NCBI GenBank assembly: GCA_016286665.1
Contig: JAEETX010000021.1
Location: forward strand, 1 to 35,710
DNA: 35,710 nt
Source: Oscillospiraceae bacterium
GTDB taxonomy: Bacteria > Bacillota > Clostridia > Oscillospirales > Oscillospiraceae
Direction of reading: 5' to 3'
Made by a program: the position numbers and the translations under genes. Shown piece after piece: positions 1 to 7,766 of this stretch. Position 1 is the first letter of the stretch. Each line of letters starts with the position of its first letter. A model generated the notes under the pieces. The model saw nothing but the letters and a program-made list of their open reading frames with translations, made no database searches and was not told where the DNA came from.

Positions 1-1
1 G

Positions 2-124
2 CAGCGAGCAGAAATCGTGTCAGACGAGGCGGAGGACGAAGGCGGGCTGCCGCCCGTCAAGGCCGACAACGAAGTTTGGCGCGATTTATGCCGCTGGGAA
101 TCCGAGATTTCTATTGGGTATTAG
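2..124 (+). CDS. C-terminal end of an unidentified protein (partial)
   Basis: Only the last 40 codons of a gene running in from the left edge are visible, ending in TAG at 122-124. The peptide is acidic in its first part (DEAEDEGG) and then reads VWRDLCRWESEISIGY. This frame gives a more protein-like composition than the other two forward frames, which are rich in Arg. I do not recognise the family and give no function. A 12-bp hairpin starts 28 nt after the stop and could end its transcript. Because the start is outside the window, the frame choice rests on composition alone. Confidence 0.45.
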   Translation, partial: QRAEIVSDEAEDEGGLPPVKADNEVWRDLCRWESEISIGY

Positions 125-152
125 TATGATACTCTCCGAAAACAAACACAGC

Positions 153-180
153 TGCAGCCGGGCCGCACGGCCCGGCTGCA
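153..180. terminator. 12-bp perfect hairpin, possible (bidirectional) terminator
   Basis: TGCAGCCGGGCC (153-164) pairs perfectly with 169-180 across a GCAC loop. It follows the partial + strand gene by 28 nt and also lies beyond the minus-strand terminator at 203-235. The T-run is poor on both sides (ATTCGCATTCT on +, GTGTTTGTTTT offset on -), so the direction of action is uncertain. Confidence 0.45.
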
Positions 181-202
181 TTCGCATTCTCATAGGGAAT
201 CG

Positions 203-235
203 AAAAAAACGGACGCCTGCGATTGCAGGCGTCCG
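203..235 (-). terminator. Rho-independent terminator of the metallophosphoesterase gene
   Basis: On the minus strand an 11-bp perfect stem (225-235 with 210-220, GATT/AATC loop 221-224) is followed by a run of seven U (A-run at 203-209 on +). It lies about 43 nt after the stop codon at 278-280. This is a textbook intrinsic terminator. Confidence 0.9.
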
Positions 236-277
236 TCCTTGTTTTGGTTCCGATTCCGATCCGGTGAAGCGCTTCGA

Positions 278-3200
278 TCAGGGAATCAGCAGCTCCTGGC
301 CGACGTAGATCAGGCCGGGGCCCTGCATGGTGTCGTAGTTGGCTTCGTAGATCAGAGTCCACTTGGCGCTGATGCCATAGAACATCTTGGCGATGCTCCG
401 GATGGTGTCGCCCTCCTGGACAACGTAGGTCCCGCCCTCACCGGGCGCGGGCTCGCTGGCCTTGATGGCGGTCACCTTGCAGATGGCGGGAACCAGGATC
501 GCTTCGTCGCTGACGGCGGAGATCAGATAGCTGCCGTCCTCCTCGAAGGTCACGGTCACCTGGCCGTTTTCATCGGTCACGAACTCGGTGGCAGCGCCGT
601 CGATGGTGATGGTGGCGCCGGCGCAGGGAACGGTGATCGGGCTCCAGTTTTCATCAAAGGCGGCAGCCATGAGGGTCAGGGTCAGGGTCCCGTTCTCGAC
701 CGCAGCGTCGGTCTGATCGAAATAGGTGAAGACGTCGGAGTAGGTCTCTGCATCCGCATACACATAGGCATACACGCTGCCGCCGGCCTGCACGGGCGCC
801 GTCAGGTCCGTCAGGACCACGGCGTTGTCCACATAGTAGCCGAAGTTTCCGGAGGTGTCGCCCCAGAGCATCGCAATGCTCTTGCCCCAGTCGCCGTCGG
901 CGGAGGCGTAGCCGGCAGCGGCGCCGCCGGGATACAGCTGGTCATGGGCGCAGGTCAGAACTTCGTCCACGTCAAAGCCGCCGTCCGCGTTCAGGTCGGA
1001 AACCATGACGGGCACATTGGGAACGACCACGCTGCCGGCAACGCTGACGGTGACGCACACCGCAGCGTCCGCAGCACGCGCGCTGACGGTGCCGGGGTAG
1101 GCGGAGTAGGGCTCGGTGCCGGGATAGCTGGCATAGTTGCCGGGATTTTCATACTCAAGGAGAAGGAGATCGTTCCCGTCGTCCAGCTGGATATAGTGCT
1201 CGCCCAGGCCTTCGGTGCTGTAGAATTCCCCAGCCCTCAGGGTGAAGTCCGTAGCGGCGCCCTGGTAGAGCAGGGTCGCATTCTGGCTGAAGCTGATAAC
1301 GCCGCCAGGCTCGAACCAGAAGCCATACATGATGGCGGAGCCGTAGCCGATGGAGGACAGGTCGAACACCGTGATCAGGTCGCCCACGCCGGCGGCCTTC
1401 ATGGTCAGGCTCTCGCCGTTGAAGGTGGCGTCCGGAATGACGGTCACGCAGTCCGCTTCGTCGGGCGCAGCCGCGGGCATGAGGATCTTGTTATACATGG
1501 CGGTGACCAGGGTGTTGCGGGTGATGGGGGCGGAGAAGTCAAACTCCACCTCTTTGCCGCTGCTATAGGTGTACCAACCGGCGAATTCATAGCCTTCGAC
1601 CTCAGGGGCTTCCACAGCCTCGGGAGTCTGGCCGTCTTCCACAGACTGGGTATTGAAGACTTCATAGTTGCCGAAGGCGCCGCGGAAGCGGACCAGCCAG
1701 GGGCTCTCGATGCTCATGAACTGGCCATCAATGGTGACATAGTTATAATCCCTGGTGCCGTCGGCATTGAGGGTGACGATCAGGCCCTTGTTCATGACGC
1801 TGGCGGAGCCGGCGCTGGGGCCGGTGTACTCGGTGTCGGCGGTGCAGCCGGCAGCCAGATAGGTGAAGTTGATTGTCTTGGTCACGCCCTTATCAATCAA
1901 AATCTCGTCACCGGGGAACTTGGGAAGGTAATAGTTATCGTCATAATCGCTGTGGTTATGGCCCCAAAGAACAACCAGATTGGGATGCTCATTCAGAATG
2001 TCGATGATCTCGGCGGCGTTCTCCTGGCTGCGGAACTCACCGCGACCTTCCCAGGCATGGAGCGGATAGTGGGTCAGAACGAAGATGGGGATATCGGTAG
2101 GCGCAGTCTCCAGCCACTCAGCGAAATAGTCGATCTCATCCTGGTAATACTTGTAATTCACAGAGGCCCCGCCGTAGGGAAGGCCGGCAGATTCACCAGC
2201 GCCGAAGCAGAAAATAACGTAATCCTCGGTCGTCATTGCTTCGCCGATGATTTGCAGACGCTGAGCGCTCTCAGTGTCGGCGTAAACGGCGCTGTAGTTG
2301 CCGCCGCCGGAGGGGAACCACTCATGATTGCCGGTGGTGTAGATAGCGTCTCCAACCTTCCCGGCAGCGATCTGCTCATCCATATAAGCCATCACGTCGC
2401 TGACATCAACCCAGAACTTGGGGCCGGAGTCATAAGCGGAGCCCATGTCGCCGCAGAAGCCCATGGCGTCGATATAGCCGACCTCAGCTTCGGCAGCCTC
2501 CAGCCAGGCCTTCAGGTTGAAGTTCTCGCCGTCATAGTGAGTGTCGGAGGTGAAGGCCAGGGTGATGGACCCATCTTCATTCTTCACCGCATCGCGGCGC
2601 ACAGTCTCAGGATGGGGATAATCGAAAATGGACATGCTGGGCTTTTCCTCGGCGGGCTCGGCAGCCTCACCGCTGAATTCCCCGGTGAAGATGAGCATCT
2701 TCGCGGCAGCGTCGGCGTTGCCCTTGACATAGGCGAAGCTGGCGCCGTCGAAGGTCACATAGCCGGGGGTGCCGTCGGAGGTGATGAAGTAGATCGCGCT
2801 GCCGTCATAAATCAGGCTGCGGCCGTCAGTATAGGTCATGCCGCCGGAATAGGGGAACAGGAAGATGCCGGCGCTGGCAGCGCTCTGCGCCTTGTTGTCA
2901 TTCTCCAGAGTCCAGACATAGCCGATCTCCGCGGGGGCCACGGCGTCGCCCGCCACTTCGACCTCGATTGCGCTGAAGTTGCCGCCGATGTAGGTCATGG
3001 CATAATACTTGCCGTCGTACTCGGCGACAAAGACATACTGCTTGCCGACTTCCAGAGCGTCGGTCTTCACGAAGCCCTCGCCCTCAGCGGCGGGTTCTTC
3101 TTCGGCAGGCTCTTCTTCGGCAGGCTCTTCTTCGGCAGGCTCTTCCTCGGCAGGCTCCTCCTCGGCGGGCTCCTCAGCGGGCTCCTCCTCGGCGGGTTCT

Positions 3201-3730
3201 TCCTCAGCGGGCTCCTCAGCAGGCTCCTCCTCGGCGGGTTCTTCCGCAGCGGCGGCTTCGCCGATAGTGCCGGGGAACTCGGACAGCGGGGTGTTGGCGG
3301 GAGAATACGCGAAGTTGCCGGGATTGTCTTTGTCGACGATCGTCAGGAAGTTGCCGTCATCCAGCGTCAGGGCAAATTCGCTCCAGATCCCGTCGGCGAT
3401 ATTCGCGACTTCGCCGGCCTTCAGCTCAGCGGTCTGGGTGCCCTGATAGCTCAGGGTCACGTCCTTGTCAAAGCTGAAGGTGCCGTCGTGGTCAAACCAC
3501 AGGGCATTGTTGATGCCGGACAGGCCCGGAAGGCCGATCGTGCTCATATCCAGAGCGGTGAATTGGTCGCCCAGCCCGGTGGCCGTGATGGTGACGGTCT
3601 CGCCGCCGACAGTGGCTTCCAGCGTGATCGTCACGGCGTCCGCCGCGTTGACCACGAAGGCGCCGCCCAGCAGGGAGACGACCATGATGATGGCCAGCAG
3701 CAGGGACAGGGATTTCTTGCCAGTTTTCAT
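278..3730 (-). CDS. Secreted multidomain metallophosphoesterase with LysM anchor
   Basis: 1,150 aa. A signal peptide (1-29, KTGKKSLSLLLAIIMVVSLLGGAFVVNA) predicts export. A calcineurin-like phosphoesterase domain spans about 385-660, with metal ligands D396 and H398 (SDTH), D428 (GDM), N468-H469 (GNHE), H554 and H591/H593 (GHNH), so the catalytic set is complete. Other parts are an unknown module at 32-155 repeated at 761-882, an (E)EEPA linker at 160-214, a beta-rich region at about 215-350, an InlB-type repeat at about 680-748, further beta-rich regions at 884-1085 and a C-terminal LysM domain at 1101-1150 that should bind peptidoglycan. The ATG is set by AGGAG 7 nt upstream. The gene has its own promoter at 3901-3929 and a terminator at 203-235, so it is probably monocistronic. 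The substrate (nucleotide, phospholipid or wall phosphate) cannot be read from sequence. The family assignment is firm. Confidence 0.9.
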   Translation of the reverse strand: MKTGKKSLSLLLAIIMVVSLLGGAFVVNAADAVTITLEATVGGETVTITATGLGDQFTALDMSTIGLPGLSGINNALWFDHDGTFSFDKDVTLSYQGTQTAELKAGEVANIADGIWSEFALTLDDGNFLTIVDKDNPGNFAYSPANTPLSEFPGTIGEAAAAEEPAEEEPAEEPAEEEPAEEEPAEEPAEEEPAEEEPAEEEPAEEEPAEEEPAAEGEGFVKTDALEVGKQYVFVAEYDGKYYAMTYIGGNFSAIEVEVAGDAVAPAEIGYVWTLENDNKAQSAASAGIFLFPYSGGMTYTDGRSLIYDGSAIYFITSDGTPGYVTFDGASFAYVKGNADAAAKMLIFTGEFSGEAAEPAEEKPSMSIFDYPHPETVRRDAVKNEDGSITLAFTSDTHYDGENFNLKAWLEAAEAEVGYIDAMGFCGDMGSAYDSGPKFWVDVSDVMAYMDEQIAAGKVGDAIYTTGNHEWFPSGGGNYSAVYADTESAQRLQIIGEAMTTEDYVIFCFGAGESAGLPYGGASVNYKYYQDEIDYFAEWLETAPTDIPIFVLTHYPLHAWEGRGEFRSQENAAEIIDILNEHPNLVVLWGHNHSDYDDNYYLPKFPGDEILIDKGVTKTINFTYLAAGCTADTEYTGPSAGSASVMNKGLIVTLNADGTRDYNYVTIDGQFMSIESPWLVRFRGAFGNYEVFNTQSVEDGQTPEAVEAPEVEGYEFAGWYTYSSGKEVEFDFSAPITRNTLVTAMYNKILMPAAAPDEADCVTVIPDATFNGESLTMKAAGVGDLITVFDLSSIGYGSAIMYGFWFEPGGVISFSQNATLLYQGAATDFTLRAGEFYSTEGLGEHYIQLDDGNDLLLLEYENPGNYASYPGTEPYSAYPGTVSARAADAAVCVTVSVAGSVVVPNVPVMVSDLNADGGFDVDEVLTCAHDQLYPGGAAAGYASADGDWGKSIAMLWGDTSGNFGYYVDNAVVLTDLTAPVQAGGSVYAYVYADAETYSDVFTYFDQTDAAVENGTLTLTLMAAAFDENWSPITVPCAGATITIDGAATEFVTDENGQVTVTFEEDGSYLISAVSDEAILVPAICKVTAIKASEPAPGEGGTYVVQEGDTIRSIAKMFYGISAKWTLIYEANYDTMQGPGLIYVGQELLIP
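3091..3250 (-). repeat. In-frame repeat coding for the EEPA/EEEPA linker
   Basis: Codons for residues 160-214 of the phosphoesterase alternate EEPA and EEEPA units about a dozen times. The DNA is a degenerate GGCTCCTCCTCG / GGCTCTTCTTCG repeat on the + strand. The product is an acidic, proline-rich, probably extended spacer. Such tracts can change length by slippage or unequal recombination while staying in frame. Confidence 0.85.
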
Positions 3731-3900
3731 GTCTCTACTCCTTTTCTTTTGATTTTTGGTATGCTGTCAAAAAAGACCGCTTCGCTTTCCCGCGGGAGCT
3801 TACACTGAGGATCGGTGCGGGAAAAACGGCAGCAGTACAATTCTGCCAAATGGATTTTCGTCCTGTGACCGAAGTTTGTCCAAGGTTACCAACATCCCGT

Positions 3901-3929
3901 ATTATAAAGCCCCAAGGTGAAAATGGCAA
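3901..3929 (-). promoter_or_regulatory. Sigma-A type promoter for the metallophosphoesterase gene
   Basis: On the minus strand TTGCCA (3924-3929) and a perfect TATAAT (3901-3906) are separated by exactly 17 bp. Transcription should start near 3894, giving a leader of about 165 nt before the ATG at 3730. The leader holds only weak hairpins (for example GGCAG...CTGCC followed by GTTTTT), and I could not match it to a known riboswitch. Confidence 0.7.
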
Positions 3930-4076
3930 GATGTTCAAGCAACTTTTTTCCCCTGAATTTCGTCATATTTCCCTTTGACAAAGGTCATATTCCTCCGTTT
4001 GTGCCTTTTTTTCCGGTTCTTTCCAGCGAAAACGGCGCATAAAGTGAAGCAACCGGAATTGACGGAGGGATCGCTT

Positions 4077-5552
4077 TTGGATACGGAAACCATTTATCAG
4101 GACATGGCCGTCCGCACGGGCGGCAACATCTACATCGGCGTGGTGGGGCCGGTGCGGACGGGCAAATCCACCTTTATCAAGCGCTTTATGGAGACGCTGG
4201 TGCTCCCCGGCATCGGGGACGTGTATATGCGGGAACGGGCCAGAGACGAGCTGCCCCAGAGCGGCTCCGGCCGGACGGTGATGACCAGCGAGCCGAAATT
4301 CGTGCCGGAGGACGCGGTGCAGATCACCGCCGGCGGGGCCAGCTTCTCCGTCCGCCTGATCGACAGCGTGGGCTATCTGGTGGAGGGGGCCGCGGGAACG
4401 GACGAGGAGGGCGCTCCGCGGATGGTGACCACCCCCTGGTTCGACCACGAGATCACCATGGCGGAGGCCGCCGAGCTGGGCACCCGGAAGGTGATCGCGG
4501 AGCACTCCACCGTCGGCGTCGTCATGACCACGGACGGCAGCATCACGGAAATCCCCAGGGAGAACTATATCCCGGCGGAGGAGCGCTGCGTGGGGGAGCT
4601 GAAGGCTCTGGGGAAGCCCTTCATCCTGGTGCTGAACTCCGCCCGGCCGGAGAGCCCGGAGGCCGAAGCCCTCCGGCGGGAGCTGCAGGAGAAATACGAC
4701 GTGGACTGCGTGCTCGTCTCCTGCCTCAGGCTGACGGAGGCGGACGTGACGAGGGTCATCCGCGCGGCATTGCAGGAATTCCCCCTGACGGAAATCGGCA
4801 TCTGTCTGCCGGACTGGCTGGACGCCCTGGAGCCGGAGCACCCCCTGAAGGCGAAGCTCTACCGGGCGCTGAAGGAGGCCTGCGGCGGCATGCGCCGCCT
4901 GCGGGACGCGGAGGGTGCGGCGGCAAAGCTCGCCGGGATCGAGACCGTGGAGCGCGCGGGGCTGGAAAGCCTGCGGGCGGACACGGGGGGCGTGACCCTG
5001 CGCCTGGAGCTGCCGAGGGCGCTGTTTTACCGGACCCTCAGCGAATCCAGCGGCGTCGCCGTGACGGGGGACGGGGACCTGATGGTGCTGCTGACGGACA
5101 TGGCAAAGGTGCGCCGGGAATACGAGCGGGTGCGGGACGCTCTGCGGGAGGTGCGGGAGAAGGGCTACGGCGTGGTCTTCCCCGACACCGGCGAGCTGAC
5201 CCTGGCGGAGCCGGAGATCGTGCGCCAGGGGGGCAAATACAGCGTGCGCCTCAAGGCCAGCGCCCCCAGCATCCACATGATCCTGGCCAACATCGAGACG
5301 GAGGTCTCCCCCGCCATCGGCAGTGAGAAGCAGAGCGAGGACGTGATCAACTATCTGCTCCAGGAATTCGAAGGAGACACGGGGAAGATATGGGAATCCA
5401 ACGTCTTCGGCAAGAGCCTCTACGACATCGCCTCCGAGGGGCTGCAGGCCAAGCTGAAGCGTCTGCCGGAGGACAGCCGGGGCAAATTGCAGGAAGCGCT
5501 GCAGCGCATCGTCAACGAAGGGGCCAACGGCATGATCTGCATACTGCTATAA
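4077..5552 (+). CDS. spoIVA: Stage IV sporulation protein A (SpoIVA), spore coat basement ATPase
   Basis: SpoIVA is made in the mother cell, hydrolyses ATP and polymerises on the forespore surface as the base on which the coat assembles. I place the start at TTG 4077, 7 nt after CGGAGGGA (4063-4070). This gives 491 aa (B. subtilis SpoIVA is 492) and puts the Walker A lysine (GPVRTGKST) at residue 30, the same position as the known K30 of B. subtilis. An upstream in-frame TTG at 3975 would add a 34-residue Phe/Leu-rich tail unlike the family. The RTGG start, the SGRTVMTSEPKFVP region and the C-terminal QRIVNEGANGMICILL are typical. A TCATATT at 3963-3969 matches the sigma-E -35 box, with CATATTCC at 3986 as a poor -10 at a long 16-bp spacing. 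This is suggestive only. The stop codon directly abuts repeat copy A. Family assignment is very sure. Confidence 0.96.
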   Translation: MDTETIYQDMAVRTGGNIYIGVVGPVRTGKSTFIKRFMETLVLPGIGDVYMRERARDELPQSGSGRTVMTSEPKFVPEDAVQITAGGASFSVRLIDSVGYLVEGAAGTDEEGAPRMVTTPWFDHEITMAEAAELGTRKVIAEHSTVGVVMTTDGSITEIPRENYIPAEERCVGELKALGKPFILVLNSARPESPEAEALRRELQEKYDVDCVLVSCLRLTEADVTRVIRAALQEFPLTEIGICLPDWLDALEPEHPLKAKLYRALKEACGGMRRLRDAEGAAAKLAGIETVERAGLESLRADTGGVTLRLELPRALFYRTLSESSGVAVTGDGDLMVLLTDMAKVRREYERVRDALREVREKGYGVVFPDTGELTLAEPEIVRQGGKYSVRLKASAPSIHMILANIETEVSPAIGSEKQSEDVINYLLQEFEGDTGKIWESNVFGKSLYDIASEGLQAKLKRLPEDSRGKLQEALQRIVNEGANGMICILL

Positions 5553-5724
5553 TCAAATCGAAGCTGAGGCTTCGATTTGAGAGAGGATTGCACTCCGCTC
5601 CCCGCAGGCCCCTTGGCGGGGCCTACAGTCCGCTCCGTGAGAGGTATTTTGGGGCAGAAGTGAATTCCGCCCCAAAATGATTCCAACTCTATTCGCGGCT
5701 TCCAAGCCGCGAACTCTGCGAGGC
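5553..5724 (+). repeat. Structured intergenic repeat, copy A
   Basis: Non-coding element that starts on the base after the spoIVA TAA. Order: hairpin IV (TCAAATCGAAGC 5553-5564 with 5569-5580, 12 bp), a purine stretch GAGAGAGGA, hairpin III (AGGCCCC...GGGGCCT), the conserved block GTCCGCTCCGTGAGAGGTA, hairpin II (5646-5655 with 5669-5678, 10 bp), the block ATGATTCCAACTCTATTCGC, hairpin I (5692-5701 with 5704-5713, 10 bp), and the end block GAACTCTGCGAGGC. Copies B and C1 share the blocks, with different but still pairing stems. No U-run follows hairpin IV, so this is not a simple intrinsic terminator. Confidence 0.85.
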
Positions 5725-5835
5725 CATACAATTCATAACTCAATCAGCGATTGAGCTGCCGCTTCCGATGGAATTGCTGGTCTTTCTGACGGCGGTATGG
5801 TATGCTGACAGCACAAAAGACAAGGAGGCGAAGCT

Positions 5836-6990
5836 ATGGAAGGAATGGGAAACACCGGCATGGGCGGCGTCATCCGCCGCCTGCGGACGGACCGGGGCTG
5901 GACCCAGGAGGCCCTGGCGGAAAAGCTGCATCTCTCCCCCCAGGCCGTCTCCCGCTGGGAGACGGGACTGGGCCTGCCGGACGTGAGCCAGGTGCCCTCG
6001 CTGGCCAGGCTCTTCGGCGTCACCACGGACGTCCTTCACGGCATGGATTCGCCGGAGGAGGATGCGGAGGAGCAGGGGCTGGTCCTCTCCCTTTACAGCG
6101 GCCTGGACCCGGCGGCCAGCTATGCCGACTGGTCCCGCCTGGCGGCGGACCTCCGCGCCGGGGATATGGGCAAAAACCGCAGTCTGAAGCGCTGGACATT
6201 TCTCTCCCTCGCCCTTACGTTGGCGGACCCGGACTCTTACGTCTATCTGCCGGAAAAAGCGGAGGAGGTTCTTGCCGTCACGCGGGAGCTGGGGCAGCGT
6301 TTCCCGGAAGCGGAGCCTCAGGAGGCCTGGGGCCAGCGCTCGGAGTACCGCCGGCTGCTGGCCCGGCTTTGCGCTCTTGCCGGGGACCGGAAAGGGGCCT
6401 TTGAAATCCTGGGCACGGAGCGGACGTGGAATACGGAGCAGCTGGCCGCAGCGGAGGACGGGGAGACCTGGCGGCTGCTGGGGGACCGGCAGATGGAGCG
6501 CGCCAGCCTGACCACCGTCGGCGTGCAGGCGGTGCATTTTCTGCTGAACACCCTCTATGCCTGCGGGGACAACGCCCTGGCCCAGGGGAAACCCGAAAAG
6601 GCCCTGGAGGCTGCGGAGATGGCCCGGAAGCTCATCACCCTGGCCAGCGGCAGAGAAGAAGGGCTGACCTCCCTCCGGGCGCGGGAGCGGGGCGACCTCT
6701 GGGGCCTGAAGGCGCGGGCCTGCGCCGCCCTGGGAGAAAAGGAGGCGGCGCTGGACGCTCTGGAGGAGATGACGGCGCGGCGGCTGGCCCTCCTTTCCGG
6801 CGGAGAGGAACGGGTGGAAAACGTTCTCTTCTCCACCTTCGGGCAGGGGCAAACGGAACCGAAGGGAGCCGCGCTGCTGCTCCGGGCGCAGCTGCGGCGG
6901 GAGCTCCTGCATCCGGGCCTGCACTGCCTCTCCGGGGAGGAACGCTGGAAGGTTCTATTGGAAAAGGTCGAAGCTCTGGGAACGGAATAA
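5836..6990 (+). CDS. XRE-family HTH transcriptional regulator with long helical C-terminal region
   Basis: 384 aa. Residues about 10-65 form a Cro/C1-type helix-turn-helix (IRRLRTDRGWTQEALAEKLH, then SPQAVSRWETGLGLPDVSQV). The remaining 300 residues are rich in Ala, Leu and Glu and look like stacked helices, possibly TPR-like, a layout seen in regulators that sense a peptide or partner protein. The start is set by AAGGAGG (5822-5828) 7 nt before ATG 5836. It lies 283 nt after spoIVA on the same strand, with repeat copy A in between, and has no obvious strong promoter. The target genes are unknown. The gene ends 52 nt from the convergent cytidylate-kinase-like gene. Confidence 0.85.
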   Translation: MEGMGNTGMGGVIRRLRTDRGWTQEALAEKLHLSPQAVSRWETGLGLPDVSQVPSLARLFGVTTDVLHGMDSPEEDAEEQGLVLSLYSGLDPAASYADWSRLAADLRAGDMGKNRSLKRWTFLSLALTLADPDSYVYLPEKAEEVLAVTRELGQRFPEAEPQEAWGQRSEYRRLLARLCALAGDRKGAFEILGTERTWNTEQLAAAEDGETWRLLGDRQMERASLTTVGVQAVHFLLNTLYACGDNALAQGKPEKALEAAEMARKLITLASGREEGLTSLRARERGDLWGLKARACAALGEKEAALDALEEMTARRLALLSGGEERVENVLFSTFGQGQTEPKGAALLLRAQLRRELLHPGLHCLSGEERWKVLLEKVEALGTE

Positions 6991-6992
6991 CG

Positions 6993-7028
6993 AAAAACAC
7001 CGGCAGCGGATGAAAACCGCTGCCGGTG
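6993..7028 (-). terminator. Rho-independent terminator of the cytidylate-kinase-like gene
   Basis: CACCGGCAGCGG (6998-7009) pairs perfectly over 12 bp with 7017-7028 across a 7-nt loop. On the minus strand five U follow (A-run at 6993-6997). It lies 15 nt after the stop at 7043 and only a few bases after the XRE stop. It could also slow transcription from the + side, though no U-run is present there. Confidence 0.85.
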
Positions 7029-7042
7029 CGACGTATGTCCCT

Positions 7043-7672
7043 TTACGTTTCGACTTTGCCGAACTTTTCCTCGGCGCAGGCCTTGATGGCCATGACCGCG
7101 CCCTGGATGCCGGTGTGGGAGGTGTTGATGCAGAGATCGTAATTGTCCATGCTGCGCCAGTTGGAGCCGGTGTAGAATTTGTGATAGTTGGCCCGGCCCT
7201 TGTCGATCTTGTTCAGCACGCTCTCGGCGTTCTTGGCGTCCTGCCCGTATTCGTTGACGATGCGGTTGATGCGGTCCTCCTTGTTGGCGAAGATGAAGAC
7301 CCGCAGCAGCCGGGGATGGTCCTTCAGGACATAGTCCGCGCAGCGGCCCACGATGACCCCGTTGCCGGAGCGGGCGATATCCCGGATCACGTCGGACTGG
7401 ACCATGAAGGCCCGGTCGTTCACCGGCACGGTGTATTCCGCGGTGACGTCGGAGGCGAGATAAGCCGCGGTAGCCAGGTTAAAGAGGAAGCTGTTGGAGG
7501 CTTTTTCCTCCGTCCGCTCAATGAACTCCTCGCTGAGGCCGCTCTTTTCCGCCGCCATCTCGATCAGGGCCCGGTCATAGTAGCCGTAGTTCAGAAGGGC
7601 GGCCACCTCCCGGCCGATCAGCCGCGCCCCGGTGCCGAATTCTCTGCTGATGGTGATGATGGAATATGCCAT
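7043..7672 (-). CDS. Cytidylate kinase-like family protein
   Basis: 209 aa from ATG 7672, which has GGGGGAG about 5 nt upstream. A longer open frame (to 7834) would run through the promoter and into hemZ and is not supported. The N-terminus MAYSIITISREFGTGARLIG is the P-loop region of the cytidylate-kinase-like (AAA_26) family, followed by helices with FIERTEEKASNSF and the GRCADYVL and VFIFANKEDRINRI segments. These proteins probably phosphorylate a nucleotide or another small substrate, but they are not the essential CMP kinase. The usual G-G pair of the P-loop (GSGGREIG in many members) reads GTGARLIG here. It is a single-gene unit with a strong promoter and its own terminator. Confidence 0.85.
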   Translation of the reverse strand: MAYSIITISREFGTGARLIGREVAALLNYGYYDRALIEMAAEKSGLSEEFIERTEEKASNSFLFNLATAAYLASDVTAEYTVPVNDRAFMVQSDVIRDIARSGNGVIVGRCADYVLKDHPRLLRVFIFANKEDRINRIVNEYGQDAKNAESVLNKIDKGRANYHKFYTGSNWRSMDNYDLCINTSHTGIQGAVMAIKACAEEKFGKVET

Positions 7673-7729
7673 TGCTCTCCCCCATTTCCCGTGTGCCGGT
7701 CCGCCCGGCGTTTTTTTGTCTGCTCCCGT

Positions 7730-7758
7730 ATTATATATGGTGACGGGCGGCTTGTAAA
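7730..7758 (-). promoter_or_regulatory. Sigma-A type promoter for the cytidylate-kinase-like gene
   Basis: On the minus strand TTTACA (7753-7758) and a perfect TATAAT (7730-7735) are spaced by 17 bp. The expected start near 7723 gives a leader of about 50 nt that includes the ribosome binding site. The promoter begins 8 nt after the hemZ stop, so this gene is uncoupled from hemZ. Confidence 0.75.
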
Positions 7759-7766
7759 TGTTTTTT

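Noticed and set aside
3731..3894. Riboswitch in the long phosphoesterase leader
   Set aside because: No conserved core of a cyclic-di-GMP, SAM, cobalamin or other class that I know could be matched. Only weak stems are present.
7694..7717. GCCGG-loop-CCGGC followed by seven T on the + strand
   Set aside because: Resembles a weak terminator, but no + strand gene ends nearby and the stem is only 5-6 bp. It lies in the leader of the minus-strand cytidylate-kinase-like gene, where the T-run is on the wrong side.
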